This document shows, piece by piece, positions 56,906-64,000 of a stretch of 64,000 bases of DNA. Within the stretch, counting starts at the first letter, position 1; the number at the start of each line of letters is the position of its first letter. The stretch comes from Brevibacillus reuszeri (GTDB taxonomy: Bacteria > Bacillota > Bacilli > Brevibacillales > Brevibacillaceae). The stretch is from the NCBI RefSeq assembly GCF_001187725.1, contig NZ_LGIQ01000007.1, positions 556,324-620,323 of the forward strand, in the 5' to 3' direction. The notes under the pieces were generated by a model, which was given only the letters and a program-made list of their open reading frames with translations, searched no databases and was not told where the DNA came from. A program made the translations under genes and the position numbers.

Positions 56906-57349
56906 TTGCACGTTTTCTCTGAGCAAACAATAAATATTTTAGCAAAAGCGGGATGGTACGAAGGAAGAGAGATCGATATTAGCGATACCGTTACATTTTT
57001 AGAATCAAAAGGCTATCAGGTATTTCCATGTGTAATCGAGGCACTTGCAGAATACGGGGGACTTGAGTGCTTGTATAAACGTCCAGACGGAAGTGATGAG
57101 TCGTTTCATTTTCGCACGATGGAGGTATACGGGGATTACTACGACAAAGAAGATTTTGAGGATATTGAGAGAAGAGTGCAGGAACCTTTAATTGCGATTG
57201 GTGAAGCGTACCGGTATATGAATATGTTTATGTCCGAGTCCGGGAAAGTGTATGGCGAGATGGGGTATTGTCTCGTCAAATTCGGGGATACCCTCTACGA
57301 AGCGATAGAGACGCTGTGTCTTTTCAAACGAACAGAGGAAGTGGAGTGA
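56906..57349 (+). CDS. SUKH-3 family immunity protein
   Basis: 147 residues from TTG 56906, with GGGAGG eight bases upstream; the longer frame to ATG 56810 lacks a site. NILAKAGWYEGREIDIS and FPCVIEALAEYGGLE match the SUKH-3 pattern (AGWxxGR; FLxxFGGL). SUKH proteins neutralise nuclease toxins of polymorphic systems. No toxin gene is next to it. Confidence 0.8.
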   Translation: MHVFSEQTINILAKAGWYEGREIDISDTVTFLESKGYQVFPCVIEALAEYGGLECLYKRPDGSDESFHFRTMEVYGDYYDKEDFEDIERRVQEPLIAIGEAYRYMNMFMSESGKVYGEMGYCLVKFGDTLYEAIETLCLFKRTEEVE

Positions 57350-57432
57350 AGCTTGCGATGTGGACTGCTAACAGACAGATGTGACAAGGGGTACCGTCAG
57401 ACATTATCTTTATGAATTTGGTGGTGATAGAA

Positions 57433-58221
57433 TTGAAAATTAGTTTTGAGGCAACAGTATGCTACATTTCATTTACCATAGGTTTATATTCCATTGATCA
57501 GATCAAAGCATGGGCAGACACCATAATCGATCGTTTAGAGGCACCTGATATACCAGAAATCATTTATGATCTATCGATAGCAAAAAAAGAAACAGATATT
57601 CTTCGATTGTTACGTGAGCTCATTACATATCAGGAAACAGACATAGCCTTAAAAACGGTAGTTGGAATTCTCAATCAAAGTTATAGAATCAAACAAATTA
57701 CACTGTATGAAGTATGTGAATATTTTTACAGGCTATCGCATTACGTTGATTCGGATCATGAGTGGAAAAGTTATCTATATGAAATTGCAGCGAACCTTGA
57801 GAGTGCAGTGGATGGTTATGGCGAGGTTGATCGTTCAAAGATAGAACTAGATCATTTTTTAAATAAACATCTTGAGTATGTTTACCTTTTCAATCTGAAT
57901 CTAAGTCCTAATGAACCCAAAATGACAGAGTTTGTACCTAGGAAGGAATCAATTGTAATAGATGTTTCCAGGGTATTTGCTCCATTGGATCTACATTTGG
58001 TCCTGAAGCGACAGCTTGATCTTCCAGATATGTATGGAATGAATTGGAATGCGTTTTGGGATGCAATAACAGGTATGGTCAAGTTGCCAAGAAAAATAAC
58101 AATATCCGGATGGAGCGTGTTGGATGAACGCTTTCCTGAAGAAGCAAAGACATTAAGAAAAATCCTCACTGACTATTCTGTTCGTTATGGCAGCGAAAAT
58201 TTTCTTGTGAAGTATGAATAG
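57433..58221 (+). CDS. Two-domain protein with C-terminal barstar domain
   Basis: About 262 residues from TTG 57433 (GGTGGTGA upstream). N-terminal helical domain (FTIGLYSIDQIKAWADTII), then a barstar-like domain from about 170 (VIDVSRVFAPLDLH, LPDMYGMNWNAFWDAITG). Barstar folds inhibit barnase-type ribonucleases. The N-terminal part may be a separate immunity domain (DUF2247-like guess). AT-rich compared with neighbours, suggesting transfer. Confidence 0.75.
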   Translation: MKISFEATVCYISFTIGLYSIDQIKAWADTIIDRLEAPDIPEIIYDLSIAKKETDILRLLRELITYQETDIALKTVVGILNQSYRIKQITLYEVCEYFYRLSHYVDSDHEWKSYLYEIAANLESAVDGYGEVDRSKIELDHFLNKHLEYVYLFNLNLSPNEPKMTEFVPRKESIVIDVSRVFAPLDLHLVLKRQLDLPDMYGMNWNAFWDAITGMVKLPRKITISGWSVLDERFPEEAKTLRKILTDYSVRYGSENFLVKYE

Positions 58222-58300
58222 AAATAATGTAATGATTCCCCAACAAAACTTGCCCACCACCACTATCTTTTCCTACCCTTAGTTAAAAGGGGGAAGAGAT

Positions 58301-59842
58301 ATGTACGCATCCAGTCACTCCGGCACCGTCTTTGGTATCGACGGCATGGTCGTTACCGTAGAAACAGATATCGCCAACGGCTTGCCCCAGTTCGATTTAG
58401 TTGGTCTTGGCGGTTCTGCAGTCAAAGAAGCCAGAGATCGTGTTCGTGCCGCCTTGCGAAACGCTGGCTTTGATTACCCCATGCAGCGAATTACCGTAAA
58501 CCTGGCTCCTGCCGACCAGCGTAAGGAAGGCTCAGGCTTCGACCTCGCAATTGCTTTTGGCATTCTCCTCGCATCGAAACAAATACCCATAAAAACAGAA
58601 CGAGTTCTCATTCTAGGTGAACTGGCACTGGATGGCTCATTGCGACCAGTTACAGGCGTGCTGCCGATTCTGCTGGAAGCAAAAGCAGCAGGCTTCACCC
58701 ATGTGATTCTTCCTACCCAAAACGCTGCCGAAGCGAGTCTCGTCGATGTAATCGTGTTACCAGCTGCTTCCATGAGAGAAGCCGTGCACTATTGGACTAA
58801 TGGGCTCATACCTCAAGAAAAGGAAGAAGCCAGCCGGGCGAATCTACTTCCTTCCTACCAACAAAATAGCACCGCAGATTTTGCGGATGTATACGGACAG
58901 CATTTTGTAAAGCGGGGTTTAGAAATTGCTGCTGCTGGTTTCCATAACGTGCTCTTAGTCGGTCCACCTGGCTCAGGGAAAACGTTGCTGGCTACCTGCT
59001 TGCCTGGGATCATGCCGCAGATGACGATAGATGAATCCTATGAAGTGACGAAAATCTACAGTATTGCGGGTCACCTCACACGAGCGGGTGGACTCATCGA
59101 GCAAAGGCCATTTCGTTCTCCACACCACACGATTACAGCAACAGCACTGATCGGGGGAGGTCCCCAAATTCCACGGCCAGGGGAGTGCAGCTTGTCCCAC
59201 GGTGGCATTCTCTTTTTAGACGAAATGCCCGAGTTTTCACGTCATGTGCTGGAAGTATTGCGTCAACCGATTGAGGCGGGGGTTGTTACGATTGGGCGAG
59301 CCAAGCAGGTGTTTACCTTTCCCTCCCGTTTTCTCCTCATTGGATCATGCAATCCCTGCCCTTGCGGATTTTTGGGTACCCGTGACCAGCAAGTCTGCTC
59401 CTGCACACCGCAGCAAATCCACAAATACCGCTCCAAGCTCTCAGGCCCACTACTCGATCGGATCGATCTGCATCTCGAAGTACCGAGAGTTCCCGTAAAT
59501 CTGCTTCACAAGCGAACAGCTGAAGAATCCTCCGAAATGATTCGGAGACGGGTAGAACAAGCCAGGAGTATTCAATGGGAGCGGTATCGTTACCGCGCAA
59601 GCTGTCCTTTCAACAGTGTGATGAATGGTGAGGAGCTTCGGCGATTTGCCCGTCTGGATAGGGAAGGGCAGGAAATGCTGCAGCTTGCGTTTGAGACGTT
59701 GGGACTAAGTGCCCGTGCGTACGACCGCATTGTGAAGGTAGCGAGGACGATCGCCGATTTGGAGGGGGCAGAAGCGATTGCCACTGAGCATGTCGCAGAG
59801 GCTATTCGCTATCGTGCGTTGGACAGAGCACTCACTTTTTAG
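58301..59842 (+). CDS. comM: YifB/ComM family AAA ATPase (Mg-chelatase-like)
   Basis: 513 residues. N-terminal ChlI-type domain (GLPQFDLVGLGGSAVKEARD), AAA core with Walker A GPPGSGKT, Walker B GGILFLDEMPEF, GSCNPCPCG, and C-terminal lid (AYDRIVKVARTIADLEG). ComM is a hexameric helicase for branch migration in recombination and natural transformation. Normal length. GGGGGAAGAG precedes ATG. No partner in the operon. Confidence 0.95.
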   Translation: MYASSHSGTVFGIDGMVVTVETDIANGLPQFDLVGLGGSAVKEARDRVRAALRNAGFDYPMQRITVNLAPADQRKEGSGFDLAIAFGILLASKQIPIKTERVLILGELALDGSLRPVTGVLPILLEAKAAGFTHVILPTQNAAEASLVDVIVLPAASMREAVHYWTNGLIPQEKEEASRANLLPSYQQNSTADFADVYGQHFVKRGLEIAAAGFHNVLLVGPPGSGKTLLATCLPGIMPQMTIDESYEVTKIYSIAGHLTRAGGLIEQRPFRSPHHTITATALIGGGPQIPRPGECSLSHGGILFLDEMPEFSRHVLEVLRQPIEAGVVTIGRAKQVFTFPSRFLLIGSCNPCPCGFLGTRDQQVCSCTPQQIHKYRSKLSGPLLDRIDLHLEVPRVPVNLLHKRTAEESSEMIRRRVEQARSIQWERYRYRASCPFNSVMNGEELRRFARLDREGQEMLQLAFETLGLSARAYDRIVKVARTIADLEGAEAIATEHVAEAIRYRALDRALTF

Positions 59843-59868
59843 CACCTGCTCGCTTCGACAGTATTTTT

Positions 59869-60174
59869 TCAGGCAAGCGTTACGGCGTAAAACCGTAAAC
59901 TGGCGCAATCACTCTCATCCCATGGACGACAATACTTTAGGGCGATAGAAGTAATACCAGAGTGCAAAGGCTGGAAGGTAAAGACTTGCGTTCCGCTTTG
60001 ACCAATTCGAGCCGGTGGAGGAGCAGGCTCGTAATGCGTGGATACAAGCTCGAGATACCTCGAATCTAGTGGATTTGATAATAGCCACTGATATCCGGTA
60101 GACGCATTTGCCTCAAGTGATATGGAAAAGGAAGGTCCTGGCGAAACATGGAGAGAGGAGGTAGATACATTCAT
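59869..60174 (-). CDS. Chagasin-type cysteine protease inhibitor (I42)
   Basis: 101 residues, no signal peptide. The three chagasin loops are present: NASTGYQW (BC loop, NxTGxxW), a GxG-like RIGQSGTQVF (DE loop) and RPWDES (FG loop, RPW). These proteins block papain-family proteases. Without an export signal it would act in the cytoplasm, an uncommon case in bacteria, though an unseen upstream start could change this. Convergent with comM; 26-bp gap. Confidence 0.88.
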   Translation of the reverse strand: MNVSTSSLHVSPGPSFSISLEANASTGYQWLLSNPLDSRYLELVSTHYEPAPPPARIGQSGTQVFTFQPLHSGITSIALKYCRPWDESDCASLRFYAVTLA

Positions 60175-60643
60175 GCTTTATCGACTCCTTTCTGTTACAT
60201 GTATTCATTCATGATGGAAACTCCAGGATACGATATGTAAAACGAGGAAAAGGGGTGCCTCATTCAATAAAGGGTACGGCATAAAAATTATGTGATACTT
60301 TAGAATTTTTTACTAATGGTTAACAGCAAAAATCATTTGCCAAACTTCCAATTTTTTATGATGAAATAGTATGATATGGAAAGGAATTTGCAAAAAATTA
60401 GCGAATGAATAGGGATAAAGACATAAAATGTCGATTAAGAGCCACTAATGAGTAATCAATTTTACCTAAAAAACCAATGAGAGAAAAACAATTAGTACTA
60501 CCCGGTATGGTAATTTTTTTGCATTCGCGTGTTGGCGTTTTCCAGCACTCTCCATGGGGCAAGCGGCGGTAATTTGCTCCTCTTCAATTGGGAGAAGCTT
60601 TTTCTTTGTGTCATTAATTGCTAGGAAAGGGAAAGGAAAACTG
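60175..60643 (+). other. AT-rich intergenic region with a hairpin before the EAL gene
   Basis: No supported gene in 468 bp. Near the end GCTCCTC/GGGAGAAGC (about 60581-60599) followed by TTTTTCTTT forms a terminator-like hairpin 40 bp upstream of the EAL start. The rest is AT-rich without a clear promoter. I do not see a known c-di-GMP riboswitch. Confidence 0.5.
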
Positions 60644-61366
60644 ATGGAGAGCATTGCGGAGCTATTTGAAAAAAGAGAATACTACCATGCATTTCAACCC
60701 ATTTGCCACCTCCCCGAAAGAAAGAGAATCGGGTATGAGGTATTACTTAGGAGTAAGGCAGGAGTAAACCCTGAGATCTTATTTCAACTGGCAAAGGAAA
60801 GAAAGAAATTACGAGAACTCGATACGCAATCGCTGCATTATGCCCTTTCTACCTTTTTTCATCAGTCAACAAAAAAAGATAGAGATCTGTTGTTTGTCAA
60901 TATATTCCCTTCGACAATTACAGACTTATCCTTTCCACTCTTTATTGAAGAAGTCAGTCGTGAGTATTCGCCCTATCTGGAGCAGATCGTTTTGGAAATT
61001 AATGAATCGATCATGGAAGGGGAAGTATGGCACGATCCAATATTCAAAGAGAGAATTGCTGACCTAAAAGAAAGAGGCTTTTTGATTGCGTTGGATGATG
61101 TAGGGGAAGGAATGAACACGTTTCGTAAAATTGTAGATATCTCACCGGATTACATAAAAATTGATCGATTTTTCTCCCATGAGCTGTCTACCTCTACGGA
61201 CAAGCAGGAAACCGTAAAACTATTTGTGGAATTTTGCCAGAATGATTCACAGCTAATTCTTGAAGGTGTAGAAGAAGAAGAGGACTTTGTTTGTGCTTCT
61301 TTACTTGGTGTCGTAATCGGTCAAGGATACCTGTTTGGGAAGCCAGGTAGCTTATTGGACGATTAA
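60644..61366 (+). CDS. EAL-domain protein (c-di-GMP phosphodiesterase or sensor)
   Basis: 240 residues from ATG 60644 (AAAGGAAA upstream). EAL-type fold: FQPICHLPERKRIGYEVLLR has EVL in place of EAL, VNIFPSTI, VLEINES (metal Glu), LIALDDVGEGMN (DDVG for DDFG) and YIKIDR. The Asp pair and Lys are kept, so it may hydrolyse c-di-GMP or only bind it. First of a three-gene module with the 118-aa and CBS-GGDEF genes. Confidence 0.88.
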   Translation: MESIAELFEKREYYHAFQPICHLPERKRIGYEVLLRSKAGVNPEILFQLAKERKKLRELDTQSLHYALSTFFHQSTKKDRDLLFVNIFPSTITDLSFPLFIEEVSREYSPYLEQIVLEINESIMEGEVWHDPIFKERIADLKERGFLIALDDVGEGMNTFRKIVDISPDYIKIDRFFSHELSTSTDKQETVKLFVEFCQNDSQLILEGVEEEEDFVCASLLGVVIGQGYLFGKPGSLLDD

Positions 61367-61396
61367 GGGGCAAGTGTAGAATGTGGAGGTATACAT

Positions 61397-61753
61397 ATGA
61401 GCAGTGAAAAGAATGTTTATTCTAGAAAGGCTACTCTTTCTCTTAAAATATCTGAATTTGAAGTTCCACCGATGCAAGACATGCTCATTATTGGAAGAAA
61501 AGCACCGATTGGTCCGGAAGCAGTGAGAAGAATGGCAGAAGCCCTTTCACCGGAGCAGTTTACACTTATTAAGATGGATCATCCCAAAATTGAGGCGGTT
61601 CTTCTGCGGAATACGCTTCTGCAAATGCTGGATGAGAAATTGCTGATGAAAATTGTCCTTGAGGAATCGGAGCGCATGATTAGTGATTCCATGGTGCTTC
61701 GTTCCGAATTGAAAATAGCCGTTTCCATTCAACGAGAGGTGGATTTGTTATGA
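61397..61753 (+). CDS. Unknown protein, 118 aa, between EAL and CBS-GGDEF genes
   Basis: Soluble, mixed alpha/beta (LSLKISEFEVPPMQDMLIIG, SPEQFTLIKMDHPKIEAVLL). Contains an IIGRKAPIGPEAVRRMAEAL segment that looks like a helix-hairpin. No family recognised. Starts 30 bp after the EAL stop and overlaps the next gene by 4 bp, so it is translated with it. Possibly a partner or regulator of the two c-di-GMP proteins. Confidence 0.75.
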   Translation: MSSEKNVYSRKATLSLKISEFEVPPMQDMLIIGRKAPIGPEAVRRMAEALSPEQFTLIKMDHPKIEAVLLRNTLLQMLDEKLLMKIVLEESERMISDSMVLRSELKIAVSIQREVDLL

Positions 61754-62562
61754 ACATCTCCGAAATCATGACAACATCCATTAACACCATTACCTCTGGT
61801 AAGAGTGTTTCGTACGCGGCGGAGCAGATGAATGAAAGCAACACTCGCTGGCTAGTTGTCATAGATCACGGAGTCGTTATGGGGGTCGTAACCTCCCGCG
61901 ATGTTTTGTCCGCTCATCCAAATCGAATCGTAGCAGACGCCATGAGTGATCATCCGAGTTGTTTGTCCGCCGATTTAACAGTATGGGAGGCACATTCCTA
62001 TCTTCAGGAGAAAAACAGGGATGTGGCTCTCATTATGAATGGAGAGCAATTAATCGGACTGCTTACAAAAGAAGCAGTTCGAATGAAAATAGCTGAGTAC
62101 GTTGATCCGCTGACAGGGCTATATGAAGCACCATACATTCAGTATATAGGTGAGCAGTTTTTGAAAGAGAGCATTCCCTTTCATTTACTTTTCATAGATT
62201 TGAATGATTTTGGTCAAATTAACAAGCTGCATGGACACCCGTTCGGTGATGATGTGATCCGCAGATATTCCTCCGTACTCGCTTCGTTGGCGTCTGAGCA
62301 AGGCGATCATTTATGTCGTTATGCCGGGGATGAATTTGTGATGATCTCGACAGCAGAAGAGGAACAGATTCAGAGAGGGATTTCTCTACTGACACAACCT
62401 ACTCATATACGAAATGTCAAGATTTCCGCTGCAGTCGGCCATGTGAATGGCTACGAGGAGCCGGATTTTTTTTCGCACTCCTTGCGAGATCTAATGGAAA
62501 AAGCGAGTTTGGAATCATCAGCGGCAAAATTGCACAATGATTATTCTTCACTTCCTACGTAA
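61750..62562 (+). CDS. CBS-pair and GGDEF domain protein
   Basis: 270 residues. Two CBS domains (about 1-115: MNISEIMTTSINTITSG, VVTSRDVLSAHPNRI, GLLTKEAV) followed by GGDEF (PLTGLYEAPYI, FIDLNDFGQIN, active-site RYAGDEFVMI). AGDEF is a tolerated variant of GGDEF, so cyclase activity is possible; CBS may sense an adenine nucleotide. Overlaps the previous gene (ATGA). Ends the c-di-GMP module. Confidence 0.88.
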   Translation: MNISEIMTTSINTITSGKSVSYAAEQMNESNTRWLVVIDHGVVMGVVTSRDVLSAHPNRIVADAMSDHPSCLSADLTVWEAHSYLQEKNRDVALIMNGEQLIGLLTKEAVRMKIAEYVDPLTGLYEAPYIQYIGEQFLKESIPFHLLFIDLNDFGQINKLHGHPFGDDVIRRYSSVLASLASEQGDHLCRYAGDEFVMISTAEEEQIQRGISLLTQPTHIRNVKISAAVGHVNGYEEPDFFSHSLRDLMEKASLESSAAKLHNDYSSLPT

Positions 62563-62715
62563 AATCACCTGTTGCTCGTACAGGAATAGGCGCTTGTCTT
62601 CATGCATACACTGAATGCTGAGAATACGATCCTTATCGTATCCTGCAACCTGATTCTTCTTCAGTCGTAATACTTATAGAAGCAAGCACAATTTGAAGTA
62701 CAGGAGGCAATCGTG

Positions 62716-63030
62716 ATGATCGTAACAACGACAAATACATTGCAAGGAAAAGAGATTGAAGCTTATTTGGATATAGTTAGCGGAGAAGTCATTATGGGAG
62801 CAAACGTCGTTCGTGACTTTCTTGCAGGAATTACTGACATTATCGGAGGACGAAGCGGTACTTACGAGAGTAAGCTTGCAGAAGGACGAGAAATGGCGAT
62901 CCGTGAAATGAAAGAAAAAGCTCGTTCACTTGGTGCAAATGCCGTTGTTGGCGTGGATTTGGATTTTGAAACCTTGCGTGAGGGAATGATGATGGTCATT
63001 GCAACAGGTACAGCCGTACGTGTGAAGTAA
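62716..63030 (+). CDS. ybjQ: YbjQ/UPF0145 family protein
   Basis: 104 residues. [30 protein letters not shown] and [13 protein letters not shown] are the UPF0145 pattern. Pentameric cytosolic protein of unproven function, sometimes called heavy-metal-binding. ATG 62716 is eight bases after AGGAGG (GTG 62713 is alternative). Terminator AGCCGGGATAAAACCGGCTTTCTTTT follows at about 63030. Confidence 0.93.
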   Translation: MIVTTTNTLQGKEIEAYLDIVSGEVIMGANVVRDFLAGITDIIGGRSGTYESKLAEGREMAIREMKEKARSLGANAVVGVDLDFETLREGMMMVIATGTAVRVK

Positions 63031-63058
63031 GCCGGGATAAAACCGGCTTTCTTTTTTT
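63029..63058 (+). terminator. Intrinsic terminator after ybjQ
   Basis: AGCCGG pairs with CCGGCT over GATAAAA, followed by TTCTTTTTTT. Confidence 0.85.
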
Positions 63059-63187
63059 ATACAAGCTGAAACGATGGTAAAGAAAAGTGATAAGATAGGT
63101 TGAGGACGTCACATGTACAGAGAACCCAAAAATATGGTTCCAAAATATAAAGGCATGTTTGCAAAAGTATGAAAGCAGGGTGTTTGG

Positions 63188-63523
63188 GTGTCTGAGGTTG
63201 AAGCTGCTTTATCGAAATTTATTACGAACATAAATGCAAAGCCTACTGCAGTCGCTGGATTTGAAGCCGTATATCACTTTTTTCTGAATGGGGAAGAAGA
63301 GGGAGAGTACGAGATCATCTTTGCTAACGATCAAGCCGTTTACAATAAAGGGTTCACCTGTCAATCAAAATGCATTGTCGAGCTCTCCGATGTGGATCTG
63401 CTCAAATGGTTGAATGGGCATTTAAATCCGGCTGCTTCTATGATCACTGGAAAAGTAAAAATAAAGGGAGATATGTTATTTTCTATCAAACTCCAGACGC
63501 TCCTGCATACCTTTCAAATATAG
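63188..63523 (+). CDS. SCP2 sterol-binding-domain protein
   Basis: 111 residues. GEYEIIFANDQAVYNKGF, CIVELSDVDLLKWLNGHLN, and the ITGKVKIKGDMLFSIKL end match the SCP2 lipid-carrier fold. Such single-domain forms are common in Bacillales; ligand unknown. GTG start with AGGGTG upstream; the spacing is adequate. Confidence 0.85.
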   Translation: MSEVEAALSKFITNINAKPTAVAGFEAVYHFFLNGEEEGEYEIIFANDQAVYNKGFTCQSKCIVELSDVDLLKWLNGHLNPAASMITGKVKIKGDMLFSIKLQTLLHTFQI

Positions 63524-63695
63524 ACTTCTTTTCAAAAAAGGAGCTGGTAGTAGGCCAAAAAGAGGGCGAATAGGAATGGTTACATATACCATTAGACCCA
63601 TCATTATTGAGAAATAACTGGTCAATTCCTAAAGGGTTGCGTTAAAATATGACCAATGAATGACAAGTGACTAAATCAAAAGAACGAGGGGAATC

Positions 63696-64000
63696 ATGCG
63701 CCATATTTGTTCATTTGTAGCTGCCGTAATTCAACTGGAAGAACAATCTGTGCGTTTTGACTTTTACCAGGAGAGCCAAAGGTCTAAACCAGTACGAGAG
63801 CTATTAAAACAGCGGGCAACCTTACCACGCCATTATTTTGATTATTTATTTCATTCAGGTGTATTAGAAGTAGAATGTGACCCACCTTATCAACCAGTCG
63901 CTGCACAACCTGCTGCGATCGGGATGAACATTCGCTCTTTGGGAAGTAACGTCGTTTTTGATATGTGCTTTGCGCCGCAAACGTATAAGCTCTGGCAAAA
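63696..64000 (+). CDS. Unknown protein, N-terminal part (cut by right edge)
   Basis: ATG 63696 (GAGGGG upstream) opens a frame that runs off the window: MRHICSFVAAVIQLEEQSVR, KPVRELLKQRATLPRHYFDY, LGSNVVFDMCFAP. About 101 residues visible, no stop. No family recognised. Its size beyond the edge is unknown. Confidence 0.7.
   Translation, partial: MRHICSFVAAVIQLEEQSVRFDFYQESQRSKPVRELLKQRATLPRHYFDYLFHSGVLEVECDPPYQPVAAQPAAIGMNIRSLGSNVVFDMCFAPQTYKLWQ

Noticed and set aside
60466..60654. 62-codon minus-strand frame with a hydrophobic C-terminus
   Set aside because: It overlaps the start of the EAL gene, lacks a convincing ribosome site and its codon use looks accidental.
62558..62680. Minus-strand stretch reading NQVAGYDKDRILSIQ and on to a TGA behind the CBS-GGDEF gene
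   Set aside because: Protein-like composition, but no ATG/GTG/TTG start or ribosome site before a stop.

Overview
The window is a continuous stretch of chromosome from a spore-forming, low-to-mid GC Firmicute. Gene order and protein sequences fit the Paenibacillaceae, most likely Brevibacillus (inference from recognition; no search was run). Reasons: a GerA-type germination operon, YlbJ, the ylbH-coaD-ylbJ-ylbK-ylbL block, the fapR-plsX-fab-acpP-rnc-smc-ftsY block, the ylxM-ffh-rpsP-khpA-ylqD-rimM-trmD-rplS-lepB-rbgA-rnhB-ylqG-ylqH-yraN block, AGGAGG-type ribosome binding sites and many GTG/TTG starts. No rRNA, tRNA, CRISPR array, prophage or insertion sequence was seen.

Layout. 1-8300: end of a surface-type repeat protein, an M29 aminopeptidase, a type III polyketide synthase/methyltransferase pair, an MFS exporter, a diguanylate cyclase and a low-affinity phosphate uptake pair. 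8300-21500: lgt, then a spore-germination operon flanked by two halves of a LigD-type end-joining enzyme (polymerase on one side, ATP-dependent ligase on the other), a candidate small RNA, thiC with its TPP riboswitch, a cation efflux pump and Ku. 22000-31050: rsmD, coaD, ylbJ, patatin esterase, SepM/YlbL protease, yceD-rpmF, a DeoR regulator and a three-gene ABC exporter. 31100-43000: fatty-acid synthesis regulon headed by fapR with a visible promoter/operator, then rnc, smc and ftsY. 43000-53000: SRP, ribosome-assembly and tRNA-modification genes, signal peptidase, RNase HII, and a FliK-like/FlhB-C-like pair (ylqG-ylqH). 53000-64000: an accessory region with an eight-domain Ig-like secreted protein, a signal peptidase II, a group of orphan immunity-type genes (SUKH-3, barstar), ComM/YifB, a chagasin-type protease inhibitor, a c-di-GMP module (EAL, unknown, CBS-GGDEF), YbjQ, an SCP2-domain protein and an unknown gene cut by the right edge.

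How the parts work together. The core is housekeeping: membrane lipid synthesis under malonyl-CoA control by FapR, co-translational targeting (Ffh, FtsY), chromosome segregation (Smc) and translation. Sporulation shows through the Ger operon, YlbJ and the Ku/LigD-type functions, which in Bacillus protect and repair spore DNA. The most novel-looking items are three structured non-coding elements (15866-16017 +, 21713-21832 -, 53059-53195 +), the split LigD around the Ger operon, the ylqG-ylqH pair, and the EAL/118-aa/CBS-GGDEF module.
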